A stretch of DNA of 64,000 nt from Bradyrhizobium sp. CCBAU 051011 (GTDB taxonomy: Bacteria > Pseudomonadota > Alphaproteobacteria > Rhizobiales > Xanthobacteraceae): NCBI RefSeq assembly GCF_009930815.1, contig NZ_CP022222.1, forward strand, positions 2,522,501 to 2,586,500. The letters run 5' to 3'. The notes beneath the pieces were generated by a model. The model worked only from the letters and a program-made list of their open reading frames with translations, had not been told where the DNA came from and ran no database searches. Positions 24,604 to 33,073 of the stretch are shown one piece after another; within the stretch, counting starts at the first letter, position 1; each line of letters starts with the position of its first letter. The position numbers were made by a program, and so were the translations under genes.

Positions 24604-27399
24604 TCACGCCGCCGGCTTGGCGACGTTGTCCTCGCTGGCGAGCAGATGAATCAGTGCGCTCTTGATTGCGGCCTGGCGGGTTGGCGCGGTGATCTGGGCG
24701 CCGAGCAGATCGGTGACGTAGAACACGTCGCGGGCGCGTTCGCCGAAGGTCGCGACATGGGCGGAAGCGATGTTGAGGTTGAGCTTCGAGATCGCCGTGG
24801 TGAGCTGGTACAAGAGGCCGGGGCGGTCGAGGCCGGAGACCTCGATCACGGTGTAGCGGTCCGACCACTGGTTGTTGATGGTGACCTCGGGCTCGACCAC
24901 GAAGGCGCGCACCTTGCCGCGATTGGCGGCCTTGCGCGCCACCACCTCGGGCAGCCGCAATTTGCCTTCGAGCACGTGCTCGATCATCTCGCCGATGCGG
25001 GTGGCGCGCCGTCCCTCGTCCTCGTCGCGATCGTATTCCCTCGATATCGCGATGGTGTCGAGCGCGCGGCCGTCGGTCGTGGTGTAGATCTGGGCGTCGA
25101 CGATGTTGGCGCCGGCGGAGGCGCAGGCGCCGGCGATGATCGACAGCAGCCACGGATGGTCGGTCGCCAGTATCGTCAGCTCGGTGACGCCGCGCGCCTC
25201 GTCGAAACCGACATTGATCGCGAGCTGATGTCCGGCCTGTTCGCTGGCGCGGATGAAGCGCGCCTGGCGGATTTTTCGCTGCAGGTCGACCTTGAGCCAG
25301 TAGGCCGGATAATGCCGGGCGATATAGGCGTTGAGTTCCGCGTCCGGCCATTCGGTGAAGGCAGCGCGGAATTCGGACTGCGCCACCGCGATGCGCTGCG
25401 CACGGTTCACTTCCGAGAAGCCGCCGGTTAACACCGGCTCGGTTTCGTAATACAGCGTGCGCAAGAGCTGCGCCTTCCAGCCGTTCCACACGCCGGGGCC
25501 GACGCCCCTGATGTCGGCGGTGGTCAGGATGGTCAGGAGCTTCATCTGTTCGACGGATTGCACGACGGCGGCAAAATTCTCGATCGTCTTGCGGTCGGAG
25601 AGATCGCGCGACTGCGCCACCGTCGACATCGTCAGATGCTCTTCGATCAGCCAGGCCACGAGCTCGGTGTCGGCGGCGGAAAAGCCGAGCCGCGGGCACA
25701 ATCGCCGCGCCACCCTGGCGCCCGCGATCGAGTGATCCTCCGGGCGTCCCTTGGCGACGTCGTGCAGCAGCGTCGCGATATAGATCACCGCGCGATGCTC
25801 GGGCTGGATCTTGCGGAACAGGTCGCTCGCGACCGTGAATTCGTCGTTGCCGCCGCGCTCGATCTCCTGCAGGAAGCCGATGCAGCGGATCAGATGCTCG
25901 TCCACCGTATAATGGTGGTACATGTTGAACTGCATCATCGACACGATCTTGCCGAAGGCGCGGATGAAGTGGCCGAGCACGCCGGTCTCGTTCATCCGCC
26001 GCAGCACGGTCTCGGCGTCGTTCGAGGTCAGGATCTCCATGAACAGCCGGTTGGCTTCCGGGCTCTCCCGAAGCTGGGTGTTCACCAGTTTCAGCGAGCG
26101 CGTCACCGTCCGCATCGCGTCGGGGTGGAAGGCGAGATTGTTCTTCTGCGCCAGATGGAAGATGCGGATCAGGTTGACTGGATCATGCTTGAAGACGTCG
26201 GGCGCGGCGAGGTTGATACGGTTGTTGTCGATGATGAAGTCGTCGCTGTCGGGCACCCGCCGCCGCTTTGCGCCCGGCCGCAGCCGCGCCACCATGCGGC
26301 TCAGCACCGGCGCGGGCTTGGCCTGCTCGTCCTCCAGCTTGGCGCAGAGGATCGCAGTGAGGTCGCCGACGTCTTTAGCCACCAGGAAGTAGTGCTTCAT
26401 GAAGCGTTCGACATCCTGCATGCCGGGATGCGAGGTATAGCCGAGGCGGACCGCGATCTCGCGCTGCATGTCGAACGACAGCCGCTCCTCGGCGCGCCCC
26501 GAGACGAAATGCAGGTTGCAGCGGACCGACCACAGGAAGTCGGCGCAGCGGCGGAAGGTGCGGTATTCCTGCGCGTCGAATACGCCGCGCTCGACCAGCT
26601 CACCGGTCTCGCGCACGCGGTAGACGTATTTGGCGATCCAGAACAACGTGTGCAGGTCGCGCAAGCCGCCCTTGCCGTCCTTGACGTTGGGCTCGACCAG
26701 ATAGCGCGACTGTCCGGCGCGGCGATGCCGCTCCTCGCGCTCGGCGAGCTTGGCGGTGACGAATTCCGAAGCGGTGCCTTGCACGACGTCCTTGTCGAAC
26801 CGCGCCACCAGCTCGTCATACAGCGGCTGGTCTCCGGTCAGAAAGCGCGTCTCCAGGATCGCGGTGCGGATCGTCATGTCGCCGCGTGCCTGGCGGATAC
26901 ATTCGTCGACCGAGCGCGTGGCGTGGCCGACCTTCAGCCCCATGTCCCACAGGCAATAGAGAATGGCTTCGGCTACCTGCTCGCCCCAGGCGGTCTGCTT
27001 GTAGGGCAGGATGAACAACAGATCGATGTCGGATTCCGGCGCCATCAGGCCGCGGCCGTAGCCGCCGGTGGCGACGACAGCCATGCGCTCGGCGCCGGAG
27101 GGCACGTGCGAGCGATAGAGATGCCGCGTGGCGGCGGAATAGAGGATGCGGATGATTTCGTCCTGCATGAAGCACAGCCGCTCGGCGCAGCGGCGGCCGT
27201 GGCGGTCCTTCAGCAGTATGGCCTGCGCGGTGGCGCGCGCCGCGATCATCTCGGCTTTCAGGAGTTGCGCCAGCGCCGAGCGAAACACGTCCTCGCGGCC
27301 GGCATGCTTTTCGGCGAGGGCATCGACCGCCGCGGTGATCCGCGCGGTATCGAAACGATCATCCTCCCCCGAGGGGGTCTCAATCACGATGCTATCCAT
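24604..27399 (-). CDS. glnD: Bifunctional PII uridylyltransferase / uridylyl-removing enzyme
   Basis: A 931-residue sensor of glutamine that uridylylates and deuridylylates the PII proteins GlnB/GlnK, the top of the nitrogen control cascade. The nucleotidyltransferase domain has GGYGRG at 112-117 and SDIDLLF with D124 and D126. A GlnD linker domain follows, then an HD hydrolase domain (LLHDVAKGRPEDHS near residue 545) and two C-terminal ACT domains that bind glutamine. Length and order are those of alphaproteobacterial GlnD. It is transcribed alone, with the repeat zone downstream and the ssu genes divergent upstream. Confidence 0.96.
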   Translation of the reverse strand: MDSIVIETPSGEDDRFDTARITAAVDALAEKHAGREDVFRSALAQLLKAEMIAARATAQAILLKDRHGRRCAERLCFMQDEIIRILYSAATRHLYRSHVPSGAERMAVVATGGYGRGLMAPESDIDLLFILPYKQTAWGEQVAEAILYCLWDMGLKVGHATRSVDECIRQARGDMTIRTAILETRFLTGDQPLYDELVARFDKDVVQGTASEFVTAKLAEREERHRRAGQSRYLVEPNVKDGKGGLRDLHTLFWIAKYVYRVRETGELVERGVFDAQEYRTFRRCADFLWSVRCNLHFVSGRAEERLSFDMQREIAVRLGYTSHPGMQDVERFMKHYFLVAKDVGDLTAILCAKLEDEQAKPAPVLSRMVARLRPGAKRRRVPDSDDFIIDNNRINLAAPDVFKHDPVNLIRIFHLAQKNNLAFHPDAMRTVTRSLKLVNTQLRESPEANRLFMEILTSNDAETVLRRMNETGVLGHFIRAFGKIVSMMQFNMYHHYTVDEHLIRCIGFLQEIERGGNDEFTVASDLFRKIQPEHRAVIYIATLLHDVAKGRPEDHSIAGARVARRLCPRLGFSAADTELVAWLIEEHLTMSTVAQSRDLSDRKTIENFAAVVQSVEQMKLLTILTTADIRGVGPGVWNGWKAQLLRTLYYETEPVLTGGFSEVNRAQRIAVAQSEFRAAFTEWPDAELNAYIARHYPAYWLKVDLQRKIRQARFIRASEQAGHQLAINVGFDEARGVTELTILATDHPWLLSIIAGACASAGANIVDAQIYTTTDGRALDTIAISREYDRDEDEGRRATRIGEMIEHVLEGKLRLPEVVARKAANRGKVRAFVVEPEVTINNQWSDRYTVIEVSGLDRPGLLYQLTTAISKLNLNIASAHVATFGERARDVFYVTDLLGAQITAPTRQAAIKSALIHLLASEDNVAKPAA

Positions 27400-27591
27400 G
27401 GCTACCCGATAACGGACGGCACAAAGGCTGTCACGGAGGATTGTAAGGCAACAGCAGATCTATGCTCGATTCTGATGCGTTGGGGCAAAGCCGTGCTCGC
27501 ACAGGCGCATTGGCGGCATGTATTTTCCCGTTGCGTAGCGGCATAACATATTGAGAATAATGGTGTTTTCTACAGCATCAGAGGGGCGACA

Positions 27592-28566
27592 ATGTCCAGG
27601 ATTTCACGGCGCGCACTGGCGGCAATCATCGCGGTATCGACCTTGCTGCCCGGGGCGGCGTTTGCTGCCGACGCGCTCAAGGAGATACGCATCGACTGGG
27701 CGACCTACAATCCGGTGTCGATGGTCCTCAAGCAAAAGGGATTGCTGGAAAAGGAATTCGCCAAGGACGGCATCACCATCGTCTGGGTGCAGTCGGCCGG
27801 TTCCAACAAGGCGCTCGAATTCCTCAACGCCGGCTCGATCGACTTCGGTTCGACCGCGGGCTCGGCGGCGCTGGTCGCCAAGATCAACGGCAACCCGATC
27901 AAGTCGATCTATGTCTATTCGCGTCCCGAATGGACCGCGCTGGTGACAGGCAAGGATTCCAAGATCGCCTCCGTCGCGGACCTCAAGGGCAAGCGCGTCG
28001 CGGTGACGCGCGGCACCGATCCGCACATCTTCCTGGTGCGCGCGCTGCTCGGTGCTGGCCTGACCGACAAGGACATCACCCCGGTGCTGCTACAGCACGC
28101 CGACGGCAAGAGCGCGCTGATCCGCGGTGACGTCGATGCCTGGGCCGGCCTCGACCCGATGATGGCGCAGGCCGAAGTCGAGGAGGGCGCAAAGCTGTTC
28201 TTCCGCAAGGCGGACGCCAACACCTGGGGCATCCTCAATGTGCGCGAGCAGTTCTTGAAGGATCATCCCGACGCCGTCCGCCGCGTGCTCGCGGTGTACG
28301 AGGAAGCGCGCAAATATTCGCTGGCCAATTACGACGACCTGAAGAAGACCTTCATCGGCGTGACCAAGCTGCCGGAAGCGGTTGTCGACAAGCAGCTCAA
28401 GGAGCGTACCGAGCTGACCCACAGCCGCATCAGCGTTGCCCAGCGCGAATCCATCCTCGCCGCAGGTCTCGCTTTGCAGCAGGCCGGCGTCGTCGACGCC
28501 AAGGTCGACGTCAAGGCGACGCTGGATGCACTGATCGACGACCAGGTCCCGCTCCCGACGAATTGA
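27592..28566 (+). CDS. ssuA: Sulfonate/aliphatic acid ABC transporter, substrate-binding protein
   Basis: A 324-residue periplasmic protein of the SsuA/TauA/NMT1 class. The signal peptide (residues 1-25) ends GAAFAAD. The mature part opens LKEIRIDWATYNPVSMVLKQKG. The ligand-lobe motif QSAGSNKALEFLNAGSIDFGST is typical of sulfonate-binding members. A GAGGGG ribosome site precedes the start. The permease and ATPase genes follow after a palindromic repeat. No ssuD/ssuE oxygenase genes are in the window, so the true ligand (sulfonate, taurine or another anion) is not fixed. Confidence 0.85.
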   Translation: MSRISRRALAAIIAVSTLLPGAAFAADALKEIRIDWATYNPVSMVLKQKGLLEKEFAKDGITIVWVQSAGSNKALEFLNAGSIDFGSTAGSAALVAKINGNPIKSIYVYSRPEWTALVTGKDSKIASVADLKGKRVAVTRGTDPHIFLVRALLGAGLTDKDITPVLLQHADGKSALIRGDVDAWAGLDPMMAQAEVEEGAKLFFRKADANTWGILNVREQFLKDHPDAVRRVLAVYEEARKYSLANYDDLKKTFIGVTKLPEAVVDKQLKERTELTHSRISVAQRESILAAGLALQQAGVVDAKVDVKATLDALIDDQVPLPTN

Positions 28567-28570
28567 GTCT

Positions 28571-28704
28571 TTCCCCTCTCCCCTTGTGGGAGAGGGGGGC
28601 GCCTCACGTAGTGAGGCGACGGGTGAGGGGTTCGCTCCGCGGAGACAGACCCCTCATCCGGCACGGACTTCGTCCGCGCCACCTTCTCCCACAAGGGGAG
28701 AAGG
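28571..28704. repeat. Palindromic dispersed repeat inside the ssu operon
   Basis: The left end has CCTCTCCCCTTGTGGGAGAG and the right end, finishing at 28704, has its near reverse complement (CTTCTCCCACAAGGGGAGAAG). Inner hairpins include GCCTCACGTAGTGAGGC. It starts 4 bases after the ssuA stop and ends 45 bases before ssuC, so the transcript of the operon must contain a large stem-loop at this point. The sequence type is common between rhizobial genes (recalled). Confidence 0.7.
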
Positions 28705-28749
28705 AAGAATTGTGCCCACCTTGCAATCCCGCGCGAGAAGCGTCTTGCT

Positions 28750-29598
28750 ATGACCATGATCGTCGAAATCCCAGCGCTGGAACGCCGCGACATCGTGACG
28801 GCGCAGTCGCCTTCACGTCTGCGCCGTTATGCGCGGCCGGCGCTTGGGCTGCTACTGCCGGTCGGACTCGCGGTCATCTGGGAAATCTGGGTCTGGCTCG
28901 GCTATTCCAACGGCCGGCTGGTGCCGCCGCCGACCAAGATTTTCGCCACGGTGGTGGAACTGGCGAAGAGCGGCGAGCTGACGCGCCATATCACGGCCAC
29001 CGTGACACGCGTGGCGGCCGGCTTCGGCCTCGGCGTCATCGCCGGAACCATCCTCGGCGCGATCTCGGGCTATTGGGGCCTGGCGCGGCAATTGCTCGAT
29101 CCGACCGTGCAGGCGCTGCGCGCGATTCCCTCGATCGCCTGGGTGCCGCTGTTCATCCTGTGGCTCGGCATTTTCGAAACCTCCAAGATCGCGCTGATCG
29201 CGGTCGGCGTGTTTTTCCCGGTCTATCTCGGCGTGATGGGCGCGATCCTCTCCGTCGACCGCAAGATCGTCGAGGTCGGCCGCATCTTCCGCCTGAGCGG
29301 CCCGGCGATGATCCGCCGCATCCTGCTGCCCGCGGTGCTGCCGGCCTACGTCGTCGCGCTGCGCGTCGGACTTGGCCTGGGATGGATGTTCGTCGTCGCC
29401 GCCGAATTCATGGGCGCCTCCGAAGGGCTCGGCTATCTCCTGATCGACGGCCAGCAGCTCGGCAAGCCGGCGCAGATCGTGGCGGCGATTGTGATCTTTG
29501 CGATCCTCGGCAAGACCACCGACTGGCTGATCGAAATCGCCACCGCGCCATTATTGCGCTGGCAGGATGCGTTCGGCCGCCAAAGCGGAGGGGCCTGA
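28750..29598 (+). CDS. ssuC: Sulfonate/aliphatic acid ABC transporter, permease
   Basis: A 282-residue inner-membrane permease with about six helices. The cytoplasmic coupling loop (EVGRIFRLSGPAMIRRILLPAVLPAYVVALRVGLG) is the EAA motif of the SsuC/TauC group. It starts 183 bases after ssuA, beyond a palindromic repeat. A second ATG two codons on (28756) is equally possible and neither has a strong ribosome site. The stop overlaps the ssuB start by one base (TGATG). Confidence 0.9.
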   Translation: MTMIVEIPALERRDIVTAQSPSRLRRYARPALGLLLPVGLAVIWEIWVWLGYSNGRLVPPPTKIFATVVELAKSGELTRHITATVTRVAAGFGLGVIAGTILGAISGYWGLARQLLDPTVQALRAIPSIAWVPLFILWLGIFETSKIALIAVGVFFPVYLGVMGAILSVDRKIVEVGRIFRLSGPAMIRRILLPAVLPAYVVALRVGLGLGWMFVVAAEFMGASEGLGYLLIDGQQLGKPAQIVAAIVIFAILGKTTDWLIEIATAPLLRWQDAFGRQSGGA

Positions 29599-30383
29599 TG
29601 CTCGCGCTCGACCGGGTCGGCAAAACCTATCCTAACGGCGTCTACGCGCTGGAGCGCTTCTCCGCCAGGATCAAGCCCGGCGAGATTGTCGCCATCATCG
29701 GCGGCTCCGGTTGCGGAAAATCGACGCTGCTGCGGGCCATCGCCGGCCTCGACCGTGCGACCACGGGCACGGTGACGCTGGATGACGCGGCAATCACGGC
29801 GCCGCATGCAAAAATCGGAATCATCTTTCAGGAGCCGCGATTGCTGTCCTGGCTCAGCGTCGCCGACAATATCGGCTTTGGCCTGTCGGAGCTGCCGGCC
29901 GATGTCAGGCGCGAGAAGGTGAACCGCGCGCTGGCGCGGGTTGGCCTTGCCGACAAGGCAAAGGCCTGGCCGCGCGAACTCTCCGGCGGGCAGGCGCAGC
30001 GGGTGGCGATTGCGCGCGCGCTGGTGCCGCAGCCGGAAGTGCTGCTGCTCGACGAGCCGTTCTCAGCGCTCGACGCCTTCACGCGGCGCGACCTGCAGGA
30101 CCATCTGCTCGACCTCTGGAAGGACACGCGGCCGACGCTGATCCTGGTGACGCATGACGTTGACGAGGCCGTGGTGCTGGCGGATCGCGTGCTGGTGATG
30201 CGGCCGCGGCCGGGGCGGCTGTTCGAGGTGATCAATATCAATTTGGCGCGGCCGCGCGACCGCGCTTCGCCCCTGTTTGAGAACTTCAAGCGCCACGTGC
30301 TGACCGCGCTCGATCGCTCGCTCGACCGCAACATACCGGACGCCGATCCAAAATCGATGGCCGGCGAAGCGATGTGGTGGTGA
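29598..30383 (+). CDS. ssuB: Sulfonate/aliphatic acid ABC transporter, ATP-binding protein
   Basis: A 261-residue ATPase: Walker A GGSGCGKST near residue 35, Q-loop FQEPRLLSW, signature LSGGQAQRVAIARAL, Walker B LLLLDEPFSALD, and switch VTHDVDEAV. FQEPRLLPW-like Q-loops mark the SsuB/TauB branch. The ATG at 29598 overlaps the permease stop, so translation is coupled. The much longer open frame upstream (from 28563) runs through ssuC in another phase and is not real. Confidence 0.92.
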   Translation: MLALDRVGKTYPNGVYALERFSARIKPGEIVAIIGGSGCGKSTLLRAIAGLDRATTGTVTLDDAAITAPHAKIGIIFQEPRLLSWLSVADNIGFGLSELPADVRREKVNRALARVGLADKAKAWPRELSGGQAQRVAIARALVPQPEVLLLDEPFSALDAFTRRDLQDHLLDLWKDTRPTLILVTHDVDEAVVLADRVLVMRPRPGRLFEVININLARPRDRASPLFENFKRHVLTALDRSLDRNIPDADPKSMAGEAMWW

Positions 30384-30440
30384 CAGTGGTGCGATTTCGC
30401 TCTAAATCCGGCGTGCCAAAATAAAATCCGGGAGACGAAG

Positions 30441-30950
30441 ATGGACGCCGCCGAACTCCGCGCGATGCAGGCCCCGATCAAGGAACGCTACAAGTCCGAT
30501 CCCTCCGCCGCCGTCATCACCCTCAAGGCCAAAGGCTCGATCGACAATGAAGGCATCGCCTGCAAGGTCGAGACCGGCCGCGCGCTGGCGGTCGCCGGGC
30601 TCCATCCCGCCACCGGCGGCTCGGGGCTAGAGCTCTGCTCCGGCGACATGCTGCTGGAAGCGCTGGTGGCCTGCGCTGGCGTCACGCTGAAGTCGGTTGC
30701 CACCGCCGTCGAAGTGCCGCTGAAGAGCGGCATCGTCATCGCCGAAGGCGACCTCGATTTTCGCGGCACGCTCGGCGTCGACAAGGAGGCCCCGGTCGGG
30801 TTCGAAGAGATCCGCCTGCGCTTCGAGGTCGGAACCGACGCGCCGCAGGACAAGCTCGATCTGCTGCTCAAGCTCACCGAGCGCTACTGCGTGGTCTATC
30901 AGACCATCAGGAACGGCCCAAAAATCTCGGTGTCGATGAAGCGGGTGTGA
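30441..30950 (+). CDS. OsmC-family protein
   Basis: A 169-residue OsmC/Ohr-fold protein. The recognisable core is GGSGLELCSGDMLLEALVACAGVTL, with C66 and C78. OsmC and Ohr proteins reduce organic hydroperoxides with two cysteines, but this subgroup is divergent and the usual peroxidatic spacing is not clear, so the activity is uncertain. A GGGAGACG ribosome site precedes the ATG. It lies 57 bases after ssuB on the same strand and may be read with it. Confidence 0.8.
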   Translation: MDAAELRAMQAPIKERYKSDPSAAVITLKAKGSIDNEGIACKVETGRALAVAGLHPATGGSGLELCSGDMLLEALVACAGVTLKSVATAVEVPLKSGIVIAEGDLDFRGTLGVDKEAPVGFEEIRLRFEVGTDAPQDKLDLLLKLTERYCVVYQTIRNGPKISVSMKRV

Positions 30951-30964
30951 TCGCTTGCTTTCAT

Positions 30965-31121
30965 CCTCCCCTGAAGGGGGAGGGTCGGCTCGCATGAGCG
31001 GAGCGAAATGCGAGACGGGGTGGGGTGATCTCTCCACTCGGGCACTGTTGGAGGTGGAGAGACCGTCACCCCACCCCGCCGCTCCTTCCAGTCGCGTCGA
31101 CCCTCCCCCTCCAGGGGAGGG
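30965..31121. repeat. Palindromic dispersed repeat, CTCCCCTGAAGGGGGAGGG type
   Basis: The two ends (30965 onward, CCTCCCCTGAAGGGGGAGGG; and up to 31121, GACCCTCCCCCTCCAGGGG) are near reverse complements. Inner arms such as GGGGTGGGGTGA and TCACCCCACCCC also pair (31016-31027 with 31069-31080). The whole 157 bases can fold into one long imperfect stem. It lies between the OsmC gene and the membrane protein gene, ending 12 bases before the latter's ATG. Confidence 0.7.
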
Positions 31122-31133
31122 TATAAGGCTATC

Positions 31134-31931
31134 ATGTCCCCCGAACTCACCTTCATCCTCACGCTCGGCCTGCGCATGGCGATCACCGCGGCGTTCGTGG
31201 TGACGGCTTCCATCGTCACCGAACGCTCGGGCCCGGTGATCGGCGCCCTGATCGCGACGCTGCCGATCTCGGCGGGGCCGTCCTACGTCTTCCTCGCGCT
31301 CGATCACGATGCCGCCTTCATCGCCGAAGGTGCGCTGGCGAGCCTGCCGATCAACGCCGCGACGATCTTCCTCGGCCTGACCTACGTCGTGCTGGCGCAG
31401 CGTCACGGCGCGCTGCTCAGCTGCCTCGCGGCGGTGGCGGTGTGGCTCGCGCTCGCCACCGTCATCCGCTCGGTGCAATGGTCGCTGGCCGGTGGGCTGA
31501 TCGCCAATGTCATCGCCTACGCCATCTGCGTCCCGCTGCTCGCCCGCTATCGCCACGCCAAAATGCCGCCGATCAGGCGCCGCTGGTACGACATCCCGCT
31601 GCGCGCCTCGCTGGTCGCGACGCTGGTGGCGACGGTGGTCACGACGTCGAGCTGGGTCGGACCCAAAGTCAGCGGCATGATCGCGCTGTTCCCGATCGTG
31701 TTCACCTCGATGATGTTGATCCTGCATCCCCGCATCGGCGGCCCGCCGACAGCGGCCGTGCTCGCCAATAGCGCCTGGGGCTTGATCGGGCTTGGTATCG
31801 CGATCGCAGTGCTGCACGTCGCGGCGCTGCAGTTCGGTTCGGCGATGGGGCTAAGCCTGGCGCTGGCGACGTGTGTGGGGTGGAATCTCGGCCTATGGTG
31901 GCTCGGGCGGAGGAAGGCATTGCGAACTTAA
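31134..31931 (+). CDS. Polytopic membrane protein of unknown function
   Basis: A 265-residue protein made almost entirely of hydrophobic helices (about eight), with short polar loops such as RYRHAKMPPIRRRWYD in the middle. The two halves have similar openings (ITAAFVVTASIV... and ASLVATLVATVV...), which suggests an internal duplication of four helices each. I do not recognise a named family. The translation start sits right after a dispersed repeat, whose GGGGAGGG end could serve as a ribosome site. The end overlaps the convergent HEAT-like gene by 4 bases. Confidence 0.7.
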   Translation: MSPELTFILTLGLRMAITAAFVVTASIVTERSGPVIGALIATLPISAGPSYVFLALDHDAAFIAEGALASLPINAATIFLGLTYVVLAQRHGALLSCLAAVAVWLALATVIRSVQWSLAGGLIANVIAYAICVPLLARYRHAKMPPIRRRWYDIPLRASLVATLVATVVTTSSWVGPKVSGMIALFPIVFTSMMLILHPRIGGPPTAAVLANSAWGLIGLGIAIAVLHVAALQFGSAMGLSLALATCVGWNLGLWWLGRRKALRT

Positions 31932-33028
31932 TCGTGCTTCGCCTGTGAATTCGATGTCCGCGGATGTCTCAACAGGAAGTCTGCCCTCGATCGCACTAGG
32001 GGACTCTGATCCGTTGACAGATGGGCGATTAGCGATCCCTCGTCAGGTATCTCCGACCGCACGGCGATCATCGCGTCTGCGGCGGCCTTCCTCACGAAGG
32101 GTGACTTGTCGCGGATGCCTGTTTTGACGAAGTCGGCAGAAAGACGATCTCGCTGAATGGTTCGCGTGTGCAGCACCGGCGTACGTCGTCGCAAGCCGTA
32201 TACCTTGTCGATCCACATCCATTCGAAGCCGACGGGCCAGGTCGCTTTGCCGGAAATCAGGCATTTATAGGCGGCGGCTCTGACTGATGGTTGCACGGCG
32301 GCCTTTGCCAGCCGCGGGAGGTGCTGATCCATGCCGGGAAATCGCAAGGCATGGCGAAGACAGGCTGCGAGAGGACCGGTTGACTGCTCCTGCAGGCGGG
32401 TTGCTAGGGCGGCAAGGACGTCATCGCGCGTAAACACTAAGTCGAGGATATTTCCCTCGTCACGCCATCGGCCCCAGACAAAGCGCCGCTCGAGCAGGTA
32501 TACGGCCGCATCGCCCGCAACGGCTGCTGCGATATCAGGCGCAACATGCTTGACGCATCGCTTCGCGGCCTGGCGAACCGGTTCAGCCCAGTCATTCAGT
32601 CGCCACGCCAAAGCCGCAAGGAAGAATGGCGAGGTCGGTGGTGTGGTTATGTGGTAGAGCGCCGCCTCCCTGAGGTAGCCGCTTGGGTGGAACAGGAACA
32701 GCCACGCGAGATCCGCATTTGCGGCGAGCAATTCTCGGTCAGATGGAAAGAGGACAGGTTTCGGCCAAAGCCGGTCCTTGATCCGCTGGAAAGAGAGGCT
32801 TGCTCGGTGAGTTGGGATGACTTGCCGCGGCCGCCGTTCCGGCTGCCACCAGCCGAGACCTGCGCGGGTCGCGATTTCCCCGCTGGCCCGTACGACTAGA
32901 TGCGCCGGCAGCGCCGCGAGTTCGGTAAGGATGTCGTCCAATTCGCGCTTGGTCGCCGGTCGGGTGGCAAGAGCGGCAAGCTTGACCGAAAGCGATGGCG
33001 AGAGAATGGGCCGGGCAGGTGATGACAT
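31928..33028 (-). CDS. HEAT-repeat-like protein of unknown function
   Basis: A 366-residue protein dominated by alpha-helical segments in which short motifs recur (PSGYLREAALYHI, WAEPVRQAAKRCV, QPSVRAAAYKCL, KSPFVRKAAADAM, QSPLVRSRADFLL). They read as HEAT-like repeats, suggesting a protein-binding scaffold. I chose the ATG at 33028, preceded by CTGGGG, over an ATG at 33046. It begins 45 bases after the mutS stop on the same strand, so it is likely cotranscribed with mutS. Any link to mismatch repair is inference. Confidence 0.65.
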   Translation of the reverse strand: MSSPARPILSPSLSVKLAALATRPATKRELDDILTELAALPAHLVVRASGEIATRAGLGWWQPERRPRQVIPTHRASLSFQRIKDRLWPKPVLFPSDRELLAANADLAWLFLFHPSGYLREAALYHITTPPTSPFFLAALAWRLNDWAEPVRQAAKRCVKHVAPDIAAAVAGDAAVYLLERRFVWGRWRDEGNILDLVFTRDDVLAALATRLQEQSTGPLAACLRHALRFPGMDQHLPRLAKAAVQPSVRAAAYKCLISGKATWPVGFEWMWIDKVYGLRRRTPVLHTRTIQRDRLSADFVKTGIRDKSPFVRKAAADAMIAVRSEIPDEGSLIAHLSTDQSPLVRSRADFLLRHPRTSNSQAKHD

Positions 33029-33073
33029 ACCCCAGCTTGGCAGCATTCTCTGGTTGTTGGAAGCCGCGCTAGC

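Noticed and set aside
25558..27546. 662-residue open frame on the plus strand
   Set aside because: Antisense to glnD; no domain, no ribosome site.
28563..29597. Upstream extension of the ssuB frame to 28563
   Set aside because: This part is out-of-phase reading of the repeat and of ssuC; ssuB proper starts at the TGATG junction.
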